Positions 14,948 to 20,742 of a stretch of 20,742 nucleotides of DNA are shown here, piece after piece. Each line of letters begins with the position of its first letter. The first letter of the stretch is position 1. The translations under genes were made by a program, and so were the position numbers. Below the pieces are notes generated by a model. That model had not been told where the DNA came from and did no database searches. It saw only the letters and a list, made by a program, of their open reading frames with translations. This stretch comes from UBA12474 sp964549625 (GTDB lineage: Bacteria; Babelota; Babeliae; Babelales; Babelaceae), in the NCBI GenBank assembly GCA_964549625.1, contig CAZJVA010000011.1, positions 1 through 20,742 of the forward strand, in the 5' to 3' direction.

Positions 14948-15559
14948 TTATTCCTTTATATTGGGGTAATGGCTGATGAGTTCTCTTATTTTGTGCATTG
15001 GTAAACCTAATGCACTGGTATAGGAGCCTTCTATGCTGACTACGCATTGGGCGCCAAAGTCTTCGATGATTAAGCCGCCTGCGACGTGTTGGTAGTCATG
15101 TTCATAAACGGCGAGATAATCTTTTATAAAATTGAGCGAGAGGGAAAGATAAAATTTAGTGGTAACTTGTGTGGATGAAATAAGTGCACGGTTGCAACTT
15201 TGTTCGTCGTATACAACGCCAGCAAGACCAGTTGTTACTAATATTGGGGTTTCGTTGTATTGCAAGAGCATTTGTACTGCATTTTCATAGGAGTGAGGTT
15301 TGTGGAATACCTTGCCCTCGGGTGTATGAACAATAGTATCTGCCCCAAGCACCAGGATTTTTTCTTTTGTTGAAGGGGGTAGGATAGCGTGTGCTGCTTT
15401 TTGTTCGGCGAGATATTGGGTAAGTGCTGCAGCGTTGGCAAAGGAAGCTTCTTGGATAGAGCGCTCATCAAATGTGTGTGTTGTCGCAACAAAAGGTATA
15501 TGTGCTTCTTTAAGAAGTCTTTTGCGTGTTTTGGATGAAGATGCCAAAATTACCTGCAT
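14948..15559 (-). CDS. maf: Maf-family nucleoside triphosphate pyrophosphatase
   Basis: This 203-residue enzyme hydrolyses non-canonical or modified nucleoside triphosphates to monophosphates and pyrophosphate. Maf proteins have been linked to septum regulation in some bacteria. The N-terminal motif LASSSKTRKRLL (5-16) replaces the usual LASxSPRR. The catalytic acidic motif is VLGADTIV (about 69-76), followed by HKPHSYENAVQML. The C-terminal half has AGGLIIEDFGAQCV and IEGSYTSALGLPM, typical of the family. The start has an AGGAAA site about 6 nt upstream. It is first in an operon with the two exported proteins that follow, an odd combination for a housekeeping enzyme. Confidence 0.92.
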   Translation of the reverse strand: MQVILASSSKTRKRLLKEAHIPFVATTHTFDERSIQEASFANAAALTQYLAEQKAAHAILPPSTKEKILVLGADTIVHTPEGKVFHKPHSYENAVQMLLQYNETPILVTTGLAGVVYDEQSCNRALISSTQVTTKFYLSLSLNFIKDYLAVYEHDYQHVAGGLIIEDFGAQCVVSIEGSYTSALGLPMHKIRELISHYPNIKE

Positions 15560-15593
15560 ATATTTTTTCCTATTTTATTAATACCTGCTCCTT

Positions 15594-15621
15594 AGTGTAA
15601 CCGCCTTTAAAAATAAATCAA
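15594..15621 (-). promoter_or_regulatory. Possible promoter of the maf operon
   Basis: On the minus strand, TTGATT (15616-15621) and TACACT (15594-15599) are 16 nt apart; each box matches 4 of 6 positions. It would start transcription about 30 nt before maf. The region between here and the terminator at 15755 shows nothing else I can name. Confidence 0.35.
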
Positions 15622-15754
15622 TATTAGAATATTTTAATTGATTCAGGGGTTAAAATTTAAGGGGTTATTGTGCAGGGAAAGTACGCTGTTAGGCGGAGTT
15701 GGTTTTTTGCTTGTTAGTTTGCGCGAACCGGAAAAAATTAAGTTTGTTGGACAA

Positions 15755-15785
15755 AAAAAGCGAAGCAGAAACTGCTTCGCTTTTT
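15755..15785. terminator. Terminator downstream of tRNA-Gln
   Basis: A 14-bp stem, AAAAAGCGAAGCAG paired with CTGCTTCGCTTTTT, closes an AAA loop. On the minus strand it follows the tRNA 3' end within 4 nt and runs into T7. It is symmetrical enough to work in both directions. Confidence 0.85.
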
Positions 15786-15788
15786 ATT

Positions 15789-15863
15789 TGGCTGGGGCGG
15801 AAGGATTCGAACCTCCGAATGCCAGGACCAAAACCTGGTGCCTTACCGCTTGGCGACGCCCCA
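15789..15863 (-). tRNA. tRNA-Gln (anticodon TTG), CCA encoded
   Basis: Read on the minus strand, the gene starts TGGGGCGTCGCCAAGCGGTA and folds as a complete cloverleaf. The acceptor stem TGGGGCG pairs with CGCCCCA. The anticodon stem CCAGG/CCTGG holds the loop TTTTGGT, giving anticodon TTG. The T loop is TTCGAAT. Discriminator G and an encoded CCA follow. The U1-A72 first pair and overall sequence match bacterial tRNA-Gln. It is 75 nt with CCA and is followed at once by a terminator. spoVG lies immediately upstream on the same strand (15 nt), so the two may share a transcript. Confidence 0.96.
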
Positions 15864-15877
15864 ATAATTTATTTCAA

Positions 15878-16192
15878 TTAATCGACAGAGCCGTCATCGC
15901 TTGACTGAACGCCGGAAAAATCACCAGCTTCAATGCGACGAGCCACTGACTCATATTCTTGGATCAGACGATTTTCAATTTCGCTGCGCATCTCTGAATT
16001 AAGTGGATGAACAACTTCGCGGAAGGTTCCATCTTTTCTGCGACGCGACGGCATTGAGACAAAGTGCCCTTTGCGACCTTCGATGATCTTGAGATCGCGT
16101 ACAATGAAACAATCATCAAAAACAATTGTTGCATACGCTTTGAGTCTGCCGCCATCGGTTGCTGGAAAAACCTTAACTTCTGTAATTTTCAT
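15878..16192 (-). CDS. spoVG: SpoVG family RNA/DNA-binding regulator
   Basis: This 104-residue protein belongs to the small SpoVG family, whose members bind nucleic acid and act as regulators; the role outside sporulating bacteria is species-specific. The N-terminus MKITEVKVFPATDGGRLKAY and the core IVRDLKIIEG-x-GHFVSMPSRR are diagnostic. The C-terminus is acidic (SSDDGSVD). The start chosen is ATG at 16192, which gives the normal family N-terminus and has AAAGG 9 nt upstream; an in-frame ATG at 16216 would add eight atypical residues. The gene is driven by a TTGACA promoter with an A/T-rich upstream stretch, and tRNA-Gln follows. Confidence 0.93.
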   Translation of the reverse strand: MKITEVKVFPATDGGRLKAYATIVFDDCFIVRDLKIIEGRKGHFVSMPSRRRKDGTFREVVHPLNSEMRSEIENRLIQEYESVARRIEAGDFSGVQSSDDGSVD

Positions 16193-16270
16193 CGTCCGAA
16201 GCCTTTTCGCTTGCACTAACTCTGTTCTGTTAACGTCAAATAACTTTCTGACGCATACGTTACCTCTATT

Positions 16271-16298
16271 AATGTACGAATCTAACTGTGCATGTCAA
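16271..16298 (-). promoter_or_regulatory. Promoter of spoVG with A/T-rich upstream element
   Basis: On the minus strand, a perfect TTGACA (16293-16298) and TACATT (16271-16276) are 16 nt apart. Directly upstream (16299-16317) lies AAAATTTTAAAATTTT-type sequence resembling an UP element. The leader to the ATG is about 70 nt. Confidence 0.6.
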
Positions 16299-16420
16299 TA
16301 AAAATTTTAAAATTTTGTTTCCGGGATTCTGCCCGCGAAAATATGGTTGGGAATCCATATATATATCGGTTGGGTAGTCGTACTACAGACTACAGGTGCG
16401 GGCAGAAATTTTGATTTCAG
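16299..16420 (-). ncRNA. Candidate structured small RNA with a three-way junction
   Basis: A 10-bp closing stem (TTCTGCCCGC 16327-16336 with GCGGGCAGAA 16398-16407) encloses two hairpins. One has a 6-bp stem at 16341-16346/16355-16360 and the other at 16374-16379/16388-16393; both have 8-nt loops. On the minus strand an extended -10-like TGGGATAAT (16427-16435) lies just upstream, and a T-rich stretch follows the closing stem. Strand is therefore a guess from that promoter. No protein frame fits. I could not match it to 6S, SRP, tmRNA or a known riboswitch. Confidence 0.35.
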
Positions 16421-16443
16421 AGACGTATTATCCCAAATGATAT

Positions 16444-16461
16444 TGCCAGGAAGATCTGGCA
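16444..16461. other. Short hairpin in the spoVG-mnmA intergenic region
   Basis: TGCCAG-GAAGAT-CTGGCA forms a perfect 6-bp stem with a 6-nt loop. No T-run follows on either strand, so it is not an obvious terminator. The rest of 16462-16526 shows nothing I can name. Confidence 0.4.
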
Positions 16462-16526
16462 GGATTAGGCTTTGAACGAAATAGTGATATTTTTCTTTAC
16501 AGTATATTCGTTAGCCACCCTTGAGT

Positions 16527-16546
16527 CCTTCTAGTATACTAAAAGG
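16527..16546. promoter_or_regulatory. 20-bp palindrome overlapping a possible mnmA -10 box
   Basis: CCTTCTAGTATACTAAAAGG is a near-perfect palindrome with one mismatched pair. It contains TATACT (16535-16540), which could be the -10 box for mnmA, about 55 nt before its ATG. The -35 region is weak. The arrangement looks like an operator over a promoter, but this is inference. Confidence 0.35.
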
Positions 16547-16594
16547 GGTTACCTGCGCTATCTTTTTTTATTTTGTGGGCGAGATATATCGATA

Positions 16595-17662
16595 ATGAAT
16601 ATAGCAGTACTTCTCTCTGGTGGCGTTGATAGCTCAGTTGCACTCTGCAGATTACAAGAGGCTGGGCATCAGGTTACGGCGTTTTATTTGAAAATTTGGT
16701 TGGAAGATGAGCTTTCTTTTTTGGGTTCATGCCCTTGGGAAGAAGATCTTTCGCATGCGCAGGCGGTTTGTGCTCAGCGCAATGTTCCTCTTAATATTGT
16801 TTCTTTTCAGCAGGTGTATTGGCAGCGCGTGGTTTCTTATACGGTGGAACAGGTTAGGGCCGGTCGAACACCAAATCCTGACATGCTCTGTAATCAACAG
16901 GTGAAGTTTGGGGCTTTTCTTGATCAGTATGGTGAACAGTTTGATCGTGTTGCAACGGGGCATTATGCTTGTGTTGTGCACCAAGATGATGGGGCGCATC
17001 TTTTTTCGACGCCCGATTTAATAAAAGATCAGACATATTTTTTGGCGTATCTTTCTCAGCGGCAGCTCTCTAAGGCGATCTTTCCCTTGTGTGATATGAC
17101 TAAAGAGGCGGTGCGAGAGGCGGCGTATGAATTCCAGCTACCCAACAAAGATCGTAAGGATAGTCAGGGAATTTGCTTTTTGGGAAAGATAAAGTTTTCT
17201 GATTTTATTCGGGCGCATGTTGGTGAGCGTCCTGGCGAGCTGGTTGAGTTCGAAACAGGGCGGGTTGTTGGTATGCATAAGGGGTTTTGGTTTTTTACGC
17301 TTGGCCAACGCCAAGGTATCGGGCTTTCTGGTGGGCCTTGGTATGTGGTTGCAAAAGATGTTGCGCTTAACAGGGTTTTTGTTTCGCGTGCCTACTATGA
17401 CCTTTACCATAACCGAGAGCGCTTTGGTGTTGCGGGGTTAAATTGGTTTGTGCGTGGTCCGGGTGAGGGAGAGGTTTTGGAGGTTAAGTTGCGGCATGGG
17501 CCGCAGCGGCACAAAGCCCAGGTCTTTTATGAAGCTGAGGACGTGCTTCGAGTTCAACTTTGTGAGGGTGCCGATCAGGGTATTGCTCCTGGGCAATTTG
17601 CTGTCTTTTATCGAGAGAATGAATGTTTAGGTGGGGGTTGTATTCAGGAGCGGTTAGTATGA
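16595..17662 (+). CDS. mnmA: tRNA-specific 2-thiouridylase MnmA
   Basis: This 355-residue enzyme makes 2-thiouridine at the wobble position of tRNA-Gln, tRNA-Glu and tRNA-Lys. The PP-loop is LSGGVDSSV (7-15). The first catalytic cysteine is Cys99 in RTPNPDMLCNQQVKFG and the second is Cys194 in KDSQGICFLG. ATGHYA (120-125), KDQTYFL and TLGQRQGIG are also family-typical, and the C-terminal beta domain ends LGGGCIQERLV. The protein is complete at normal length. A likely substrate, tRNA-Gln(TTG), is encoded about 0.7 kb away on the other strand. Its last codon and stop overlap the start of the next gene (ATGA). The ribosome-binding site is weak (GGGCGAG at long range). Confidence 0.96.
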   Translation: MNIAVLLSGGVDSSVALCRLQEAGHQVTAFYLKIWLEDELSFLGSCPWEEDLSHAQAVCAQRNVPLNIVSFQQVYWQRVVSYTVEQVRAGRTPNPDMLCNQQVKFGAFLDQYGEQFDRVATGHYACVVHQDDGAHLFSTPDLIKDQTYFLAYLSQRQLSKAIFPLCDMTKEAVREAAYEFQLPNKDRKDSQGICFLGKIKFSDFIRAHVGERPGELVEFETGRVVGMHKGFWFFTLGQRQGIGLSGGPWYVVAKDVALNRVFVSRAYYDLYHNRERFGVAGLNWFVRGPGEGEVLEVKLRHGPQRHKAQVFYEAEDVLRVQLCEGADQGIAPGQFAVFYRENECLGGGCIQERLV

Positions 17663-18264
17663 GATGTATGCGGTATCTTCCCACAGGTTTGACAGTTTTG
17701 CGATTGGCCTTAGTCCCTGTCTTGTGGTGGGCAGTGTCAAGTTCTTATTGGGTAATTGCTTTGAGCGTATTTGTTGCTGCTATGGTCTCTGATGTTTTGG
17801 ATGGGCTTTTGGCGCGTCGGCTTAACTGTGTTACATCTTTTGGGGCGGCTTTTGATCCTTTTGTGGACAAAGTTTTTATGCTCGCGATGTATGCCCTTAT
17901 GTTTTTTGTGCCGACCATGTTGCCGATTCCCTATTGGTTTTTTTTGCTGATGGGGATCAAAGAGGTCTTGTTAAGTCTGGGTGCGCTCTATTTTGGTATT
18001 ATTAAAAAAGAGGTCGTTGTTTCTGCCGCGGTTCCTGGCAAAATCGGGGGCTTTGTGCAAGGAGTTTTTGTTTTGTACTGGTTCCTTGGAGTTGTTTTGG
18101 GCCGGCAGGTTTTTGTTTGGTTTGGATTAGCCCGCGGCTTGTGGGTTCTGATGTGGGGCGTGCGAGTTTTTTATTTGTTGATGGGCATGACTCTTCTTAC
18201 GAATTTGGCAGCATTTTTGTTCTACTTGTTCACTTTTTTTTCGCGGCGTACACTAAACAGGTAG
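17659..18264 (+). CDS. pgsA: CDP-alcohol phosphatidyltransferase, PgsA type
   Basis: This 201-residue integral membrane enzyme probably makes phosphatidylglycerophosphate from CDP-diacylglycerol and glycerol-3-phosphate. The complete CDP-OH-P transferase motif D-x2-DG-x2-AR-x8-G-x3-D-x3-D is present: Asp45, Asp48-Gly49, Ala52-Arg53, Gly62, Asp66 and Asp70. About six hydrophobic segments are visible. The start is ATG at 17659, overlapping the mnmA stop as ATGA, with GGAG 8 nt upstream; this gives the expected N-terminus (YLPTGLTVLRL). An in-frame ATG at 17623 lies inside mnmA and has no such support. The exact alcohol substrate cannot be read from sequence alone, so the pgsA assignment is likely but not certain. 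Confidence 0.82.
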   Translation: MRCMRYLPTGLTVLRLALVPVLWWAVSSSYWVIALSVFVAAMVSDVLDGLLARRLNCVTSFGAAFDPFVDKVFMLAMYALMFFVPTMLPIPYWFFLLMGIKEVLLSLGALYFGIIKKEVVVSAAVPGKIGGFVQGVFVLYWFLGVVLGRQVFVWFGLARGLWVLMWGVRVFYLLMGMTLLTNLAAFLFYLFTFFSRRTLNR

Positions 18265-18334
18265 CCGGTCTGGTTACGGAGAGTGTATAAAATTGGTTTT
18301 TTGTTTTAGTAGTTTCTAATTAGAGGAATGAGAG

Positions 18335-18790
18335 ATGGCGGGTTTTAATAGAGTTATTTTAGTTGGTAATTTGACACGTGACCCTGAGTATCGTCAGCTT
18401 CCTTCGGGACAGGCTGTTTGTCGCTTAAATCTCGCGGCCAATCGTCAGTTTAAGGACCGGCAAACGGGTGCTGCTTCGCAGGAAGTTTGTTTTATTGACG
18501 TTGATGTTTGGGGAAATCAAGCAGAAGCGTGCCGGCAATACTTGCAAAAAGGGCGTCCTGTTTTGATTGAAGGCCGGTTGAAGTTTGATTCTTGGAAAGA
18601 CAATGAGGGCCAGGCTCGAAGCAAGCATTCTATTGTTGCTAATGTTGTTCAATTTTTGTCCTTTGGCGGTGCTGAAGCAACGAATGACGAGAGTGCTGGG
18701 ACTGAAGATGTCGCATTTTCTGCTGCTCCAAAGAGGGCCAATGCTGCGTCATTGGGGGCGACACCTTTTGACGATGAATTGCCTTTTTAA
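18335..18790 (+). CDS. ssb: Single-stranded DNA-binding protein
   Basis: This 151-residue protein coats single-stranded DNA during replication and repair, usually as a tetramer. The OB fold covers about 1-110 and opens FNRVILVGNLTRDPEYRQLP, with FIDVDVWGNQAEACRQYLQKG and PVLIEGRLKFDSW. A short flexible linker follows. The protein ends FDDELPF, a variant of the acidic DDDIPF tip that recruits partner proteins. The start has a GAGG/GAGAG Shine-Dalgarno close upstream. A TATAAA at 18286 could be a -10 box, but no -35 is clear. gyrA follows after 113 nt. Confidence 0.96.
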   Translation: MAGFNRVILVGNLTRDPEYRQLPSGQAVCRLNLAANRQFKDRQTGAASQEVCFIDVDVWGNQAEACRQYLQKGRPVLIEGRLKFDSWKDNEGQARSKHSIVANVVQFLSFGGAEATNDESAGTEDVAFSAAPKRANAASLGATPFDDELPF

Positions 18791-18827
18791 GTCTGGAGAT
18801 TTGCGTAGGCAAATGGCGTGAATTTGG

Positions 18828-18833
18828 TACAAT
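18828..18833 (+). promoter_or_regulatory. Possible -10 box of gyrA
   Basis: TACAAT, in the context GGTACAATAAAATG, resembles the -10 region upstream of rpmB. No good -35 box lies 16-18 nt upstream. It would give a leader of about 65 nt that includes the hairpin at 18869-18885. Confidence 0.35.
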
Positions 18834-18868
18834 AAAATGTGCATAAATCATGCTAATAAGCTACAAAT

Positions 18869-18885
18869 ACGGCTTCTTGAGCCGT
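18869..18885 (+). other. Hairpin in the gyrA leader
   Basis: ACGGCT-TCTTG-AGCCGT is a perfect 6-bp stem with a 5-nt loop. It lies just before the ACGGAG Shine-Dalgarno (18891-18896) of gyrA. It has no T-run, so it is more likely a leader structure than a terminator for ssb. Confidence 0.45.
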
Positions 18886-18903
18886 CCTTAACGGAGAACA
18901 TTC

Positions 18904-20742
18904 ATGCAAGATCGCACTAAGCCGGTACTGATTGAAGAAGAATTACAGTCATCGTTTTTAGACTATGCGATGTCGGTTGTAGTCAGCCGTGCTATTCCCG
19001 ATGTGCGCGATGGTTTTAAGCCTGTTCATCGGCGCGTTTTATATGCCATGAATCAGATGGGGTATTTTTATAATCGACCACCACACAAATCAGTTAGTGT
19101 TATTGGTGAGGTTATGAAGAAGTATCATCCGCATGGAGATCAGGCAATTTACAATACCATGGTTGGTATGGTGCAAGATTTTTCGAAGCGGTATCCGCTT
19201 TTGGACGGACAGGGAAACTGGGGCTCTATAGACGGCGATAATGCTGCTGCTCATCGTTACACTGAAATTCGCATGAAAAAATTTGGCCAAGAATTATTGG
19301 CTGATATCGATGCGGAAACCGTTGATTTTGCTCCAAACTTTGATGGTTCTACCGTTGAACCAGTTGTATTGCCAAGTCGTGTGCCTCATTTGCTTGTCAA
19401 TGGAACGGCTGGTATTGCGGTTGGTATGGCAACTTCTATACCGCCACACAATCTTACGGAAGTCGTGAATGCGGCGATTGCGGTTCTTGAGAATCCTGAA
19501 CTATCTGAGCAAGAGCTTTTTGGTTTGGTTCCTGGTCCCGATTTTCCGACAGCGGGGGTTATTTGTGGTCGTTCAGGTATTGTTAAGGCGTATCGAACAG
19601 GTCGCGGTAATGTCGTGTTGCGTGGTGTTGTAGAGGTTGAGGAGACTAAAAAAGGCCCTGCTTTGGTAATTACCGAGCTGCCATATCAGGTGATTAAGGC
19701 TGACTTAATTATTAAGATTGCAGATTTGGTTAAGAACAAGGTGATTGAAGGCATTACTAATATTCGCGATGAATCCAATCGAAAAGGTATTCGGGTGGTC
19801 ATTGAGTTGCGTCGGAATGAGATGCCGGAGGTGATTAAAAATCAGCTATTCTTGCATACTCCGTTGCAGACATCTATTAGTATCCTGATGCTTGCGCTGC
19901 TTGATGGCCGTCCTCGCGTTTTTTCGTTGCGCGGCATGCTCGATGCCTTTTTGGCTCATCGGCGTGAAGTTGTAACGCGGCGTTTGCGCTTTGAGTTGCG
20001 GCGCGCACAGGAGCGTGAGCATATTCTCTTGGGCCTGGCTTTGGCGCTTGAGAATATTGATGAGGTTATTGCTTTGATCAAGGCGTCTCAAAACGCCGAG
20101 GAGGCGATTGAATCTTTAATGTCTCGGTACGGGTTCACTCAGACTCAGGGGCGCGCTATTCTGGATATGCGTCTTCAGCGTTTAACTGGACTGGAAAAAG
20201 ACAAGATCTTTGCTGAGTTGGAAAAGATCCGCGAAGTGATTGCCCACTTGCAGATGATTTTGGGGAGTCAGGAGCTGTTGCGTGAAGAGATAAAAAAAGA
20301 GTTAATGGCTGTTTTGGCGGATTTTGGTGATGCGCGTCGTACGCGAATTGAGGGTGCAGCGGATGATTTTAGCGCAGCAGATCTGGTTCCTGATGATAGT
20401 GTTGTTGTTACATTGACGCGGCGCGGATATATCAAGCGCGTTGACCTGGAGACGTACGGGATACAACATCGTGGTGGGCGTGGTAAGCAGGCAATGGCAG
20501 CGTTAGATGAAGCAGAAGATGTTGTTTTAGATCTTTTTGCGGCTCGTAATCATGATGAGCTGTTGTTCTTTACGAGTTTAGGGCGTATTTATACTAAGCC
20601 GGTCTATGAAATACCCGAAGGTTCGAGAACAGCGAAGGGGCGTGCTATTGTTAACTTGCTTCCTTTGCAAGAGGGTGAGCGTGTCGTTAAGATTTTATGT
20701 GCACGTGATTTTGGTGATCATGCTATGGTTATGGTTACTAAA
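18904..20742 (+). CDS. gyrA: DNA gyrase subunit A, 5' part (C-terminus outside window)
   Basis: The frame is open to the window end, with 613 residues visible. GyrA cuts and rejoins DNA in the gyrase A2B2 complex, which introduces negative supercoils. The start MQDRTKPVLIEEELQSSFLD is preceded by GGAG 7 nt upstream. The catalytic tyrosine is Tyr119 in AAAHRYTEIRM. The first GyrA C-terminal blade begins with the GyrA box QHRGGRG (521-527), close to canonical QRRGGKG, which marks it as GyrA rather than ParC. The quinolone-pocket segment reads YHPHGDQAIYNTMV: the position of E. coli Ser83 is Gln80 and that of Asp87 is Asn84. It probably has its own promoter after ssb. Confidence 0.97.
   Translation, partial: MQDRTKPVLIEEELQSSFLDYAMSVVVSRAIPDVRDGFKPVHRRVLYAMNQMGYFYNRPPHKSVSVIGEVMKKYHPHGDQAIYNTMVGMVQDFSKRYPLLDGQGNWGSIDGDNAAAHRYTEIRMKKFGQELLADIDAETVDFAPNFDGSTVEPVVLPSRVPHLLVNGTAGIAVGMATSIPPHNLTEVVNAAIAVLENPELSEQELFGLVPGPDFPTAGVICGRSGIVKAYRTGRGNVVLRGVVEVEETKKGPALVITELPYQVIKADLIIKIADLVKNKVIEGITNIRDESNRKGIRVVIELRRNEMPEVIKNQLFLHTPLQTSISILMLALLDGRPRVFSLRGMLDAFLAHRREVVTRRLRFELRRAQEREHILLGLALALENIDEVIALIKASQNAEEAIESLMSRYGFTQTQGRAILDMRLQRLTGLEKDKIFAELEKIREVIAHLQMILGSQELLREEIKKELMAVLADFGDARRTRIEGAADDFSAADLVPDDSVVVTLTRRGYIKRVDLETYGIQHRGGRGKQAMAALDEAEDVVLDLFAARNHDELLFFTSLGRIYTKPVYEIPEGSRTAKGRAIVNLLPLQEGERVVKILCARDFGDHAMVMVTK

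Noticed and set aside
15789..15863. tRNA-Gln as an integration site for a mobile element using the nearby Xer-type gene
   Set aside because: No direct repeat of the tRNA 3' end and no phage or plasmid genes were seen nearby; the recombinase gene is 9 kb away in a housekeeping context.
15638..15904. 88-residue plus-strand frame with a PPNARTKTW-like segment
   Set aside because: It runs across the tRNA-Gln gene and its terminator on the opposite strand; translated antisense tRNA is a common false gene.
16341..16366. ATATATAT run as a microsatellite
   Set aside because: Too short, and partly explained by the arm of the adjacent hairpin.
18904..20742. Possible ParC instead of GyrA
   Set aside because: A near-canonical GyrA box (QHRGGRG) is present at residues 521-527.
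1..20742. CRISPR array, insertion sequence, prophage or toxin-antitoxin pair
   Set aside because: No spaced short repeats, transposase or terminal inverted repeats were found; the only PIN domain is fused to PhoH and has no antitoxin partner.

Overview
This window looks like a chromosomal segment from a reduced, host-associated bacterium of low-to-moderate GC content. It carries ordinary housekeeping genes (ftsH, rpmB, rpsT, mrdA, nth, thrS, maf, tRNA-Gln, spoVG, mnmA, a pgsA-type gene, ssb, gyrA). Among them are exported proteins with no housekeeping role, including one with a recognisable eukaryote-type ubiquitin-specific protease (USP, peptidase C19) domain behind a signal peptide. A peptidoglycan-making bacterium that exports a deubiquitinase suggests an intracellular symbiont or parasite of protists. 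The candidate phylum Dependentiae (TM6) is my best guess, but this is inferred from gene content and style, not from a marker-gene comparison.

Layout. 1-2000, plus strand: the 3' part of ftsH, then a promoter and rpmB-rpsT, closed by a perfect 19-bp bidirectional terminator. 2013-4401, minus strand: the USP-domain protein and a small exported protein of unknown function, each with its own promoter. 4493-7068, minus strand: a tyrosine (Xer-type) recombinase with substituted catalytic residues, 2 nt upstream of mrdA (PBP2). 7157-7801, plus strand: nth, preceded by an in-frame 8-codon mini-ORF with a strong Shine-Dalgarno. 7847-11955, minus strand: lemA and a DUF2207 membrane protein as a pair, then thrS (without a TGS domain) behind its own promoter. 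12078-13463, plus strand: a PIN-PhoH ATPase. 13510-15559, minus strand: maf followed by two exported, low-complexity proteins, one with internal repeats. 15789-16192, minus strand: tRNA-Gln(TTG) and spoVG. 16193-16594: a structured intergenic region with a possible small RNA. 16595-20742, plus strand: mnmA overlapping a pgsA-type gene, then ssb and the 5' part of gyrA.

The most interesting material is the exported USP protein with a duplicated N-terminal module, the Xer-type protein that lacks several catalytic residues and the C-terminal tail, the 16.3-16.4 kb three-way-junction element, and the GyrA quinolone-pocket residues (Gln and Asn at the Ser83/Asp87 positions). No CRISPR array, insertion sequence, prophage or rRNA gene was seen.
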